Of a stretch of DNA of 30,221 nucleotides, positions 6,118 through 13,775 are shown piece after piece. The notes below the pieces were generated by a model. The model searched no databases. It saw only the letters and a list, made by a program, of their open reading frames with translations, and had not been told where the DNA came from. The position numbers and the translations under genes are program-made. Source of the DNA: a virus. The DNA lies in the IMG/VR virus record IMGVR_UViG_3300046491_000150, positions 1 to 30,221 of that record; one strand, 5' to 3'. Numbering within the stretch: the stretch's first letter is position 1; each line of letters starts with the position of its first letter.

Positions 6118-7481
6118 GTGAATCCGCCCTTCCTCGGCGTGATGACGACCCGCTCTGCGGCTCGCGGAACCCATCGGTGCGGCAGGTCTTCGAACCGGGT
6201 TTGGTCGCCGACATAGTTGAGCGCTACCGTGCCGGGCTGACCTTGGCGCTGCTTGACCGAGATGACCTCACAAAGCCCCTTATCGGGCGAATCCGGGTTG
6301 TAGACCTCGTCCCGATACAGGAAAACGATGTTTGCCGCGTCCTGTTCGATCGAGCCTGATACGGCGAGGTCTGACGCCATCGGGCGCTTGTTCGGGCGCT
6401 TCTCGCATTCGCGGTTAAGCTGGGCCAGCAGCAGCACAGCGCAATCCAGTTCCTTCGAGAGCGCCACCCACCCGCGTGTGTGTTCGCCGACTGCCTCGTA
6501 GCTTTTGTCGGATTTGCCGCCAGTGATGAAACTGAGTTGATCGACCACCAGCAGGTCGAGTCCGGCCCGGCGGCGCACCTTGCGAGCCTTCGCGCGGATG
6601 TCGAGCATGTTCAGGCTGGTCTGGTCGTCAATGAACAGGTTCATGTTCGACGCCTTGATGAACGCCGCCGTCATCAGTTCCCAATACTTCGCATCGTCGC
6701 TGCCCGGCCTGCCCTCGACCGGCTTGCGCAGCCAGCGGATCGGGATCTGGCCCAATGCCCCCACGTTGCGGTCGCTCACCTGGTGCCGGGACATCTCCAT
6801 CGACAGAAACAGAGACGATCCCCATTCAGCGACATTGCGCGCGACGCCGAGCCCCATCGCGGTCTTTCCCATGCCAGGGCGCGCAGCTAGGACCGTCAAC
6901 GTGCCGCGCTCCAAACCGCCGTCGAGCATCTCGTCCAGATCGCGGTGGCCCGTGCTGATCGGCTTGATGCTGCCGTCCATGCGCTGCTGGATCACGTCGG
7001 AGTAATCGCCCAGCATCTCGTTCATGCGCATCGGCTCGCTGCTCGTCTTGCGCTGCGACAGCGGCTCGAGCTTGGACGCGACCTGGTCGATGCAAGATGC
7101 GGCACTTTGGTGGGAAGCGGCCAACTCCTGCGCCTCGATGGCCAATGCGGCGAGCGCGCGTTTCGTCGCTTTGTCCACGATGATCTCGGCATGCCGGCCG
7201 ATGTTCGCGGCGCTTACCGCCGAGACCCGCAGCTTGCCCAGGTACGGCAGGCAGTCATCGACCCGATCCGACAGTTTCTCGAACAGGGTCATCGGATCTG
7301 CGCGCCGGCCGCCGCCGACTTGAGCTCGCAGCTCTTCGAAAATCAGGCGGTGATCCGCCCGGTAGAAGTGCGTCGGCTCCAGGTCGCCAATGCGCTCGAT
7401 CGCGTCGTTGTCGAGCATCAGGGCCCCAAGTACGGCCTGCTCGGCGCGGATGGATACGGTGTGGTCTTGCGTTTCGGTCAT
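6114..7481 (-). CDS. dnaB: Replicative DNA helicase, DnaB family
   Basis: 455 aa. The N-terminal DnaB domain (EQAVLGALMLDNDAIERI) is followed by a RecA-like core. Walker A RPGMGKTA lies at 201-208, Walker B LLVVDQL at 310-316, LLAQLNRE at 351-358, the DLAVSGSIEQDA motif at 371-382, and the arginine-finger region KQRQGQPG at 410-417. This hexameric helicase unwinds DNA 5' to 3' at the fork. The ATG at 7479-7481 overlaps the initiator stop (ATGA); a longer upstream extension would run into the initiator gene. As in P22, the phage brings its own helicase rather than a P-type loader of the host enzyme. The SGSIEQDA block departs slightly from the common RESG form. Confidence 0.95.
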   Translation of the reverse strand: MTETQDHTVSIRAEQAVLGALMLDNDAIERIGDLEPTHFYRADHRLIFEELRAQVGGGRRADPMTLFEKLSDRVDDCLPYLGKLRVSAVSAANIGRHAEIIVDKATKRALAALAIEAQELAASHQSAASCIDQVASKLEPLSQRKTSSEPMRMNEMLGDYSDVIQQRMDGSIKPISTGHRDLDEMLDGGLERGTLTVLAARPGMGKTAMGLGVARNVAEWGSSLFLSMEMSRHQVSDRNVGALGQIPIRWLRKPVEGRPGSDDAKYWELMTAAFIKASNMNLFIDDQTSLNMLDIRAKARKVRRRAGLDLLVVDQLSFITGGKSDKSYEAVGEHTRGWVALSKELDCAVLLLAQLNRECEKRPNKRPMASDLAVSGSIEQDAANIVFLYRDEVYNPDSPDKGLCEVISVKQRQGQPGTVALNYVGDQTRFEDLPHRWVPRAAERVVITPRKGGFT

Positions 7482-8272
7482 GCGGATCTCCCTTGGATTT
7501 CTTTTTCGATTTGCTTGCCTCGTGTCGTCAGCTTCCATTCCCCATCTTTTTCGAACCAGATGGCGTACCAGTTCTCGCGAATGGCATTTTGGAAATGCTG
7601 ATTCCAGTTTTTGTAACGCTTGTTCGAACTGGCGTACTTGCGCTTGAACTCGATCCACGCATACCGGATGAAGTCGATCGGCAGCCCCATTTCTTCCGCA
7701 TATGCGAATACCGGGTCGTCTTCAGGAATTGGCGTTTTCGACTCCGCTTGGCACTTGGCGATCCATGCGGTAAAAGTGACCTCCTGGCGAGCGCCTTTCT
7801 TTTGTTGGTTGTCTTTTGGAAGGTTGTCTTTTGTGTGTCCCACCGTGGGACTATCGACCTGTCCCACCGTGGGACTAGCAACGTCCTGTTTTGGGACATG
7901 TCCCAATTCGGGACACCCCTGTCCCAATTCGGGACTACCTTGAGGCGCTTTTATTTGTTGATCACTTACCCACTTTTTATGATTCTTTTGCACGCCGATA
8001 ATTGACCCGAAGTTCCCGGGTTTCTTCGTAATCACGTTGCGCATTGCCAGCGAATTTAGTGTCGTAGTGACGTGCTGGCGCGCGATATTGCACATTTCGC
8101 TAATCTGCGAAGCTGAGATGTCGTCTGTCTTTTTGCCATAGCCGTAGGTCTTTCGGATAACGGTCAAGAGCACCACCAATTCGCGGTGCGTGAACCGAAA
8201 GGCAAGCGCAGCCTCAAGTAGCTCATTCGCAATCCGGACGAACCCGTCCTCAAGTTGAGGCGTTCCACCCAT
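7478..8272 (-). CDS. O-like replication initiator containing the iteron origin
   Basis: 264 aa. The N-terminal 90 residues (FVRIANELLEAALAFRFTHRELVVLLTVIRKTYGYGKK...) match the lambda O/P22 gp18 winged-helix family that binds origin iterons. The middle (about 112-146) is a repetitive linker (SPELGQ, CPELGH, SPTVGQ, SPTVGH) encoded by the palindromic iterons. The C-terminal domain (AWIAKCQAESKTPIPEDDPVFAYAEEMGLPIDFIRYAW) likely contacts the helicase. I prefer the ATG at 8270-8272 to an upstream start because it sits right after the neighbouring stop. It melts the origin and recruits the DnaB encoded directly downstream. Confidence 0.88.
   Translation of the reverse strand: MGGTPQLEDGFVRIANELLEAALAFRFTHRELVVLLTVIRKTYGYGKKTDDISASQISEMCNIARQHVTTTLNSLAMRNVITKKPGNFGSIIGVQKNHKKWVSDQQIKAPQGSPELGQGCPELGHVPKQDVASPTVGQVDSPTVGHTKDNLPKDNQQKKGARQEVTFTAWIAKCQAESKTPIPEDDPVFAYAEEMGLPIDFIRYAWIEFKRKYASSNKRYKNWNQHFQNAIRENWYAIWFEKDGEWKLTTRGKQIEKEIQGRSA
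7837..7935. repeat. Five palindromic iterons, predicted replication origin
   Basis: Five 15-base sites with GTCC...GGGAC ends lie inside the initiator gene. GTCCCACCGTGGGAC is at 7837-7851 and 7861-7875; the imperfect GTCCTGTTTTGGGAC is at 7883-7897; GTCCCAATTCGGGAC is at 7900-7914 and 7921-7935. Start-to-start spacings are 24, 22, 17 and 21 bases. Lambdoid origins carry such iterons within gene O, so these are the likely initiator binding sites. Confidence 0.82.
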
Positions 8273-8273
8273 G

Positions 8274-8507
8274 TCATTGCGCCTCGTCCAGGGCTGGATA
8301 CACGCCACCCAGTCCGCGCAACTCACGGAAACGGCGAATGTTCCACTCGCGTTGCAGTTGCAACTTGTTTAACCGCTCGACCTCATTGGCCGCCTGGTCC
8401 TTGGTTCGGCAGCCGCAAACAACCGTCAGGCTGGCGCATCCCGGCGTTTGGTAGGCGACCAGATAGCTGCCGTCCTCATAGGGTCCGATTACCTTATGCT
8501 CGAGCAT
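8274..8507 (-). CDS. 77-aa conserved phage protein
   Basis: The protein starts MLEHKVIGPYEDGSYLVAYQ, a small beta-rich N-half, with GCASLTVVCGCRTKDQAANEVERLNKLQ leading into a basic helical tail. The ATG at 8505-8507 follows AAAGGGG. The gene overlaps the preceding DNA-binding gene by 14 bases and ends one base before the initiator start, so it is part of the tight operon. No known domain seen. Confidence 0.7.
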   Translation of the reverse strand: MLEHKVIGPYEDGSYLVAYQTPGCASLTVVCGCRTKDQAANEVERLNKLQLQREWNIRRFRELRGLGGVYPALDEAQ

Positions 8508-9195
8508 CGCGATCCCCTTTCGCCACCGCAAACAGCGCCGAGAATGGCGTCTGCGGCTCGAATTTCATCCTTGCGATCCGGTTCTTGAGCTGGCGCCTAG
8601 CCTGCGACCGCTGATACGCTTCCTTGGCGTCGTCGTCCTTTTCGTGGCGAGCTTTCAGCCTGGCGTAGCGCACTTTGCCGTCGATGACAGGCTTGGGCGC
8701 ATCGGGACGATTGCCGATGGCGTAGATCGGCGCGGTGCCCGCCGACTGGGTCGCCCACCCTTTGATATACGCTTGCTTGTTCGCGCGCAGGTCGGCAATG
8801 TAGAGCCGTGCCCGGCCAGCGCACAACCCCATTACTTGCGCCAGTTGCACGCAGGTCATCGGATTGGCCTTCAACTCGGACTTCGCGCGCGCAGTCTGCT
8901 CGGCCACGATGGCATGACGGCTCGATGCGCGGCTCGGCCTGTAGACCGCATCCGGCAAGTCGCCGGGGCGGTACTGAGGCGCTGGGCGTCCGCCAGCCGG
9001 GTTGTAGACGTAGCCGGAAACGTGGATTAGCCGGGGCGATTCGGCTTTCATCTTTTGCAGGCAGACGTTGATGCCGTCACGCGTCAAGTGCAGGCGGTCA
9101 GCTAGCTGCTGCGCGGTCAGTGCGTCATTCTTGATCGCAGCCAGGATGCGAGAGCGCAGACGTTCCCGGCGCGGGTTGTTGGCGTAGCGGGTCAT
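8494..9195 (-). CDS. Double winged-helix DNA-binding protein
   Basis: 233 aa. Two similar helix-turn-helix units are visible: residues ~24-70 (LTAQQLADRLHLTRDGINVCLQKMK...HVSGYVYNPAGG) and ~112-160 (MTCVQLAQVMGLCAGRARLYIADLRA...IKGWATQSAGTAPIYAIG), each ending in a beta-wing. A basic tail follows (RRQLKNRIARMK). It starts in an ATGA overlap with the methyltransferase gene. Similar proteins occur in Burkholderia phages beside DUF4942 genes (from memory). It could be a regulator or an origin-binding accessory. Confidence 0.72.
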   Translation of the reverse strand: MTRYANNPRRERLRSRILAAIKNDALTAQQLADRLHLTRDGINVCLQKMKAESPRLIHVSGYVYNPAGGRPAPQYRPGDLPDAVYRPSRASSRHAIVAEQTARAKSELKANPMTCVQLAQVMGLCAGRARLYIADLRANKQAYIKGWATQSAGTAPIYAIGNRPDAPKPVIDGKVRYARLKARHEKDDDAKEAYQRSQARRQLKNRIARMKFEPQTPFSALFAVAKGDRDARA

Positions 9196-10760
9196 GCGGC
9201 CTCCGCGCTCAAGATCACGACCGCAACGCTAGTCCCGGCAAATTCGCCCCCGCGCACCTCGGACCATTCCAACGCCCAGCCAGGCAGCACGTCCTTGCTC
9301 TTCGCGCTAGCGGGAAGGATTGCGACCAGACGGCCGCCTGGGGCAACGAGTCCGGCAGCGGCTTGCAAGTGGGCTTGCCAGCGGCCCTCAGAGAACGGCG
9401 GATTCATCACGGCGCGCTCGAATTTCGGCGCAGTCGGTGCCCACGCAAGAAAATCGTCATGGACGGTTACGAAGTGTTTGGCGCGTAGGATGTCGCAATG
9501 AAGCTTCGACACCTCCACGCATACCGCGTGATGCGGTACTGGCAGGCACTCGGCAATGCTGCCCTGCCCGGCACTCGGCTCCAGCACGCGGTCATCCGGC
9601 CCGATGTTCGCCATCCTGACCACTTCTTCGGCAAGCGCGCGGGGCGTTGGGTAATACTGGTGCGCGACTCGATCGGGAATGCAGCCTGACGCGACAATCT
9701 CGTCAAGGGCGTCACGCGGGTCATAATCGAAGGTCAGTTCCCCGGTGCGTCCCAGTACTCCGCCGATCCCGATCAACACCCGCAAGGCCTCCTCGCGCGC
9801 TGCGGTGCTTTCCCTATACGCGTAGTCAAAACGAAAAGTATTTGTATTGCGGTCCCGGCGCATCCCACGCAAGATTTCGACGACGGCGAACGGCAGCGGG
9901 CGCTCGATCATCGTGAATTCCTTGGACTTCTTGACCGGCTTGGTGCGAAATTCCGGCGGGATGGCGCGCGGATACATGCCCGCCAATACCTGGTTCAGGC
10001 GGTAAGCCATGTCGGGATGAACTTCCAGGTGGGCGGTGCCAACCTTGTAGCAGCGCAGCCGCAGCGCGCCGCCGTCCAGCGTCAGCCATTGGCCGTGCTG
10101 GCGGCGGGCCATGGCGACAATAGGCCCGGTCGCATTCCAGCCGGGCTCGTCGCGCCCCATGAATTTTGCGATGACGGCGCGCAGGTCGTTAATCAGGCCG
10201 ACGCGGGATGTGTTGTGGTAGTCGTTCTCGGTCACGTAAGCGAGGATCATGCGCTTGCTGAACCCTTGCGGGCAGTTCGTCACATGCTCACCAGACAGGC
10301 CGCGAAAGATGCCATCAACGCGCTCGCCGAAGAACTTACTACGGTCGGCCAGCAAACCGCTGATCGTCGGGCGCACGGTGTCTTCCGTGAATTCCGGCGT
10401 CTTATGGTCGGTGATCGACTTGCTCCACTCGTCGCGCCGGGCTTGTGGCATCGCCGAATAAACGTCGGTCAACGCCATCGCCTTTGACCAGTAGGCCGAA
10501 TTTAAAGCGGCAATCGCCCCCTCTGGGCAGAACAACCGATCGACCGATGGCATATGCCGGTGATCAGCCTTGTTTCCCTCTATGAAGTAGGTGATTGCGC
10601 CGCCCATGTCGCCGGAGGCAATTCCTGCGATATGGTCGATGTGCCGGCGGTGCTGCTGATACTGCCCAAGCAGGCCGTCGATCACGTCCGACGATACCGG
10701 CGCGAAGAACTCGCGGGCATCGTCAACGATCTCATATTGAATTACACTGTCGTCAACCAA
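9192..10760 (-). CDS. DUF4942 domain plus N6-adenine DNA methyltransferase
   Basis: 522 aa. Residues ~90-300 match the DUF4942 region common in phage methyltransferases. The C-terminal third is a class I methyltransferase: YYPTPRALAEEV (~369-380), the SAM-binding motif LEPSAGQGSIAE (393-404), and the catalytic MNPPF (452-456) typical of N6-adenine or N4-cytosine enzymes. It would methylate phage DNA, probably against host restriction or to mark replicated DNA. The start appears to be a TTG at 10758-10760, 8 bases after AAGGGG and overlapping the previous stop; the next in-frame ATG is far inside. Target sequence and base cannot be read from the sequence. Confidence 0.87.
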   Translation of the reverse strand: MVDDSVIQYEIVDDAREFFAPVSSDVIDGLLGQYQQHRRHIDHIAGIASGDMGGAITYFIEGNKADHRHMPSVDRLFCPEGAIAALNSAYWSKAMALTDVYSAMPQARRDEWSKSITDHKTPEFTEDTVRPTISGLLADRSKFFGERVDGIFRGLSGEHVTNCPQGFSKRMILAYVTENDYHNTSRVGLINDLRAVIAKFMGRDEPGWNATGPIVAMARRQHGQWLTLDGGALRLRCYKVGTAHLEVHPDMAYRLNQVLAGMYPRAIPPEFRTKPVKKSKEFTMIERPLPFAVVEILRGMRRDRNTNTFRFDYAYRESTAAREEALRVLIGIGGVLGRTGELTFDYDPRDALDEIVASGCIPDRVAHQYYPTPRALAEEVVRMANIGPDDRVLEPSAGQGSIAECLPVPHHAVCVEVSKLHCDILRAKHFVTVHDDFLAWAPTAPKFERAVMNPPFSEGRWQAHLQAAAGLVAPGGRLVAILPASAKSKDVLPGWALEWSEVRGGEFAGTSVAVVILSAEAA

Positions 10761-11064
10761 TTTTCATTCCCCTTGATTTGGCTAGGCCGCTGGACGATTC
10801 GCACTCGTCCGGCTGGCCGTCTCTTAAAAAGTCCACCTGGCGCGGATCCACCTCCGCCGCCACATAGATAAATCCCTGCGCGCAATCCGGTATCCCGGCC
10901 CTGGCCGCCACTTCCCCGGCTTGTCGGCAAACGCCAGACCATTGATGGTCGAACAGACATCCGGCGCAGCCCTTTCGCGGCTCGGCCCGGAATTGGATGG
11001 CCTGCGGATCAAGCGCTTCGGTATCGCGTCGACCGCGCCACTTCTCAATGTCGACCGTTCTCAT
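10753..11064 (-). CDS. Small Cys-cluster protein, function unknown
   Basis: 103 aa. The cluster CAGCLFDHQWSGVC with a later PDC gives four Cys plus His, a likely zinc site. The C-terminal part is polar. The ATG at 11062-11064 overlaps the upstream stop (ATGA), and its own end overlaps the TTG start of the methyltransferase gene. A partner of the modification enzymes is possible, but this rests on position only. Confidence 0.7.
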   Translation of the reverse strand: MRTVDIEKWRGRRDTEALDPQAIQFRAEPRKGCAGCLFDHQWSGVCRQAGEVAARAGIPDCAQGFIYVAAEVDPRQVDFLRDGQPDECESSSGLAKSRGMKIG

Positions 11065-11492
11065 GCGACCTCCGGCATCAGTCCGAGGCTGGCCAAGATC
11101 GCGTGCGTGCGCTTCATGCCGCAGTAGAAATGGTTCTCCACGTCGATTTCGGTCATCCCTTGCGGACGCGGTCGCCGACCGTCAAGTACGTCATGGCATG
11201 CCGAGCATCCAAATGCGGCGGCGGTGTCCGGCGCTTTTAGACCCATGCCTTTACCATCCGCGAGCCAGTTGCTGTGGCAAAGGACGGTCGTTTCCGGATT
11301 GCGGTTGCAAACGCCAGGGATCCGCAGCGTGCATTCCTGGCCCTTCGCTGAGCGGCGGATCGGCGTCATCTTCGGGCGCGTCGACTTCATCGGCCGGCGC
11401 AGCTTGGCGACGGCGGAGGCTTCCTTGCGGTCGGTGCGCGCGAAGGCTGTGCGCTTGAGTGGGTCGCCCGGCTTGAGTGGCGATCGCTTCAT
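11061..11492 (-). CDS. DUF1364 family nuclease-like protein
   Basis: 143 aa. After a basic N-terminus, the protein shows ECTLRIPGVCN, TTVLCHSN, GKGMGLKAPDTAAAFGCSACHDVLDGR, then FYCGMKRT. These are the conserved Cys/His positions of DUF1364, found in the nin-like regions of lambdoid phages and thought to be HNH-related nucleases. It overlaps both neighbours by ATGA. It probably acts in phage DNA recombination or processing; enzymatic activity is inferred from family. Confidence 0.85.
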   Translation of the reverse strand: MKRSPLKPGDPLKRTAFARTDRKEASAVAKLRRPMKSTRPKMTPIRRSAKGQECTLRIPGVCNRNPETTVLCHSNWLADGKGMGLKAPDTAAAFGCSACHDVLDGRRPRPQGMTEIDVENHFYCGMKRTHAILASLGLMPEVA

Positions 11493-12100
11493 GCATCCAC
11501 TCCGACCGGATGATTTCGGCTCGCTTTCCGCTCGACCATCGGCCAGTCGTAGTCGAAAAGGTAGTTGTGCGCGTTTCCAGTCAGGTTGTACCGATCGCGC
11601 GACGCGGAGATTTTGACGAAGGTGCGATACCCCTCGGTAGCGGGCTGCGCGCAGCGGTGAACTACCGTACTATCGAGCTTGAGCAGGGATCCGGCTGGGT
11701 ATGTCTTGATATTCGCCGGGCTCGCCTGCTCCTCCATCTGGCGCATGGATACTTCGTGGTCATCGCACAGGTCGAAGTGCTGGTTGACGCAAAACTCAGT
11801 CGGCAGCGCATCGGACCAGATGTAGTTAATGTCATCTGTGCCGAATCCGTCCGTGTGCCAACCAGGGCGATTACCGAGGCAGTTCGGGCCAACAAACAGG
11901 CGCTTGGCGGTCAGATATACGTAGTCGAAGGGATCAATTTCGCCGACCTGAATTGCTTCAAGTAGTGGCATGAAGCACATCAGATTCGGCGGCAGGCGAA
12001 ATGACCTTCCCGGCATCGCAATCGGCATGTACTGGACGAACATCAGTTCGTGGCAGTCGATCTCGTATTGCCCCAGCACGAAAGGCTCATGACTGAACAT
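11489..12100 (-). CDS. Putative 2-oxoglutarate/Fe(II)-dependent oxygenase
   Basis: 203 aa. The pattern of a double-stranded beta-helix iron oxygenase is visible: HxD at H82-D84 (PGWHTDGFG), a distal His H148 (STVVHRC), and R159 (EGYRTFVKIS), which would bind 2-oxoglutarate. The spacing of ~64 residues between HxD and the distal His is normal for the fold. A GGGAGG ribosome site precedes the ATG. Relatives occur in betaproteobacterial phages as hypotheticals (from memory). The substrate is unknown. The gene lies between a C5-cytosine and an adenine methyltransferase, so oxidation of a methylated base in DNA is an attractive inference. A small-molecule or protein substrate is equally open. Confidence 0.6.
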   Translation of the reverse strand: MFSHEPFVLGQYEIDCHELMFVQYMPIAMPGRSFRLPPNLMCFMPLLEAIQVGEIDPFDYVYLTAKRLFVGPNCLGNRPGWHTDGFGTDDINYIWSDALPTEFCVNQHFDLCDDHEVSMRQMEEQASPANIKTYPAGSLLKLDSTVVHRCAQPATEGYRTFVKISASRDRYNLTGNAHNYLFDYDWPMVERKASRNHPVGVDA

Positions 12101-12371
12101 AGGCCTCCCACACGTACATCATCAGTTCCATTTGAACGAAGATGCCGCCGCATCCGAGATATCGATGCGTAGTCAGAATATCGTCGGGCATCGGTGCGCC
12201 AGTCTTGAACAGCAAGAACTCGCGCTCGACCATCGGAGCCTCGGTATCGACAACGGCCCAGATATAGAGGAACCCGTCGATACCATCGATGCGGATGATT
12301 TGCGCGCCATACGGCATCGCGACGCGCGCCTTTTCGGCCATGCCTAGTTGGTATTTGTGGATAGTTTTCAT
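12087..12371 (-). CDS. DUF7352-like small phage protein
   Basis: 94 aa. MKTIHKYQL, then RVAMPYGAQIIRIDGIDGFLYIWAVVDTEAPMVEREFLLFKTGAPMPDD. This M-P-x-G-A-x-I, L-Y-I-W-A and V-D-T pattern is a widespread small phage and bacterial domain (DUF7352-type) of unknown function. It overlaps the oxygenase start by 14 bases and begins in an ATGA overlap. Confidence 0.8.
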   Translation of the reverse strand: MKTIHKYQLGMAEKARVAMPYGAQIIRIDGIDGFLYIWAVVDTEAPMVEREFLLFKTGAPMPDDILTTHRYLGCGGIFVQMELMMYVWEAYVQS

Positions 12372-12754
12372 GGCCTCACCTTTGCGTAATGCGACGGAAT
12401 CGCCCGAACCGAGTTATCCCATGCGTCTGCGCGCCTGATCTGCCTCGCGGGCTTGTACGCAGCCCGGTTCATCACATCGATAATCCTCGGCCCCGCAACC
12501 TGCCCCTTTGGCTTCGGCTTCGGCGGCTCCGTATCGAAGAACTCGACCGTGGAATCGGCCAGCGCAATGCGACCGTCCGGCAGGCGCTGGAGCCAGTTCA
12601 AGGCGATCGCGCGCTCCAGTTGCTTGGCGCGACAATCCGCGCGTTCGTGGAAGCCGCACTCGCCGGACCAGAGCTGCTGCTCGGTCTTGGAGCCTTCTGC
12701 GTAGATCAGCCTGGCGGCGTGATAGGTTGGATGATCCTTTGATGGGATGGTCAT
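12368..12754 (-). CDS. 128-aa conserved phage protein
   Basis: The protein begins MTIPSKDHPTYHAARLIYAE. CGFHERADCRAKQLERAIALNWL and a basic Pro-rich middle (EPPKPKPKGQVAGPR) follow. Length, HTH-like helical N-half and operon place match Burkholderia phage early hypotheticals. AGAGGT precedes the ATG, which overlaps the stop of the 37-aa gene. Function unknown. Confidence 0.7.
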   Translation of the reverse strand: MTIPSKDHPTYHAARLIYAEGSKTEQQLWSGECGFHERADCRAKQLERAIALNWLQRLPDGRIALADSTVEFFDTEPPKPKPKGQVAGPRIIDVMNRAAYKPARQIRRADAWDNSVRAIPSHYAKVRP

Positions 12755-12864
12755 GTGGACCTCTTGATGGTGAAGCGCGAGAACATGCAGTCAGCGGCAT
12801 GCGACCTGCCTTGCGGGCGACCGCAGGCGACGCATCGCGGGGAAGAGTGGCGGAGGTAGGTCAT
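12751..12864 (-). CDS. 37-aa Cys-rich micro-protein
   Basis: A 37-aa frame starting MTYLRHSSPRCVACGRPQG and ending SRFTIKRST, with CVAC and a third Cys at 26. Its start overlaps the cytosine methyltransferase stop and its stop overlaps the next start, both as ATGA, so the frame fills the gap exactly. Tiny zinc-knuckle proteins of this kind are common in these phages. No function is known. Confidence 0.6.
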   Translation of the reverse strand: MTYLRHSSPRCVACGRPQGRSHAADCMFSRFTIKRST

Positions 12865-13775
12865 GCGGCCTCCTTGATGGCGAGGATCACGTCACGCGCG
12901 GCCGGCGGGCAAACGGCGTTTCCGAGCATGTGCACGGCGTCGGCATGACTGCTCGGCAGGATGTAGCCGTCGGGGAAGCCCATGGCGGCCCGGCACTCGT
13001 CCTTCGAGAACATGCGCATGCGATGGCCGTCGATAATCGCGTGACGGTCCCTGGTGGTAACCGTGCCGACTGGCTGGTGGATCGAGCGCCCGCCCTTCGT
13101 CCCGCCGTAATAGCTGCTGATAAACCGCTCGCCATGCGCCCGGCGCCCGGCTGCGATGCGCGCAAGGGTGTTAGCGGCGCGCCCAGGCTTCTCGATCGGC
13201 TGCCAGTTGCCGACGCCGAAGTCGATGAAGCTACTGGCCGGAACGTGCGGCCGCTTCGCCATGGTGATCATTAGCGGGTGCTTGGCGCGGGCCGCGACGA
13301 TGAACAGACGCTCACGGTGCTGCGGCGTGCCATGGTCGGCGGCGTCGACAATCATCGGCGTCAGCGCGTAGCCGAGCGCGTCCACCGCTGCACACCAGGC
13401 CGGGTAAAGTGCCCAGCGGGTGAACTCGGGCACGTTCTCGATTACAGCGAACGGCGGTCGGTGGTATTCGATGGCCGAAACAACGGCCCATGCCGTCGAG
13501 CGACTGGCATCATGCTGCGGATTACCGTGTTCCTTGCCGCGGGCCCGCGAGTGGCCTTGGCAGCACGGCGAGGCGAGCAGAATGTCGTGTTTGGGCACGG
13601 CCATCCAGTTGGCCTGATGCAGGTCCTGGCAAACGTGTTCCGCCTCAGGGTGATTAAGGGCGTGGATATCGACAGCGCTTTGCCAGTGGTTAGCAGCCCA
13701 GACGACCTCGCAGCCGGCCATACGTGCACCAGTCGAGAAGCCGCCGGCGCCGGCGAACAGATCGATGGCCTTCAT
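12861..13775 (-). CDS. DNA (cytosine-5) methyltransferase
   Basis: 304 aa. Motif I DLFAGAGGFS (5-14) binds SAM. Motif IV is SPCCQGHS (69-76), with the catalytic Cys at 71 or 72. Motif VI is ENV (112-114), motif VIII QHRER (151-155), and motif X MLGNAVCPP lies near the end. The enzyme transfers a methyl group to C5 of cytosine in a specific site. No partner restriction enzyme is visible, so it is an orphan phage enzyme, probably anti-restriction or feeding another modification. The ordinary PCQ motif is PCCQ here; related phage enzymes have PACQ (from memory), so C72 probably fills the catalytic place. It overlaps both neighbours by ATGA. Confidence 0.95.
   Translation of the reverse strand: MKAIDLFAGAGGFSTGARMAGCEVVWAANHWQSAVDIHALNHPEAEHVCQDLHQANWMAVPKHDILLASPCCQGHSRARGKEHGNPQHDASRSTAWAVVSAIEYHRPPFAVIENVPEFTRWALYPAWCAAVDALGYALTPMIVDAADHGTPQHRERLFIVAARAKHPLMITMAKRPHVPASSFIDFGVGNWQPIEKPGRAANTLARIAAGRRAHGERFISSYYGGTKGGRSIHQPVGTVTTRDRHAIIDGHRMRMFSKDECRAAMGFPDGYILPSSHADAVHMLGNAVCPPAARDVILAIKEAA

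Noticed and set aside
6945-7601. 218-codon rightward frame opposite dnaB
   Set aside because: Antisense to the well-supported helicase gene; composition is typical of a mirror frame.
7837-7935. CRISPR-like repeats
   Set aside because: Repeats are only 15 bases, palindromic, spaced by under 10 bases and inside a coding gene; they fit iterons, not a CRISPR array.
10017-10487. 156-codon rightward frame opposite the DUF4942 gene
   Set aside because: Lies wholly inside the methyltransferase gene on the other strand and shows no domain.
10753-10790. ATG at the short MKIG reading as start of the DUF4942 gene
   Set aside because: It is in the frame of the preceding gene and runs into TGA at once; the TTG 8 bases after AAGGGG is the workable start.
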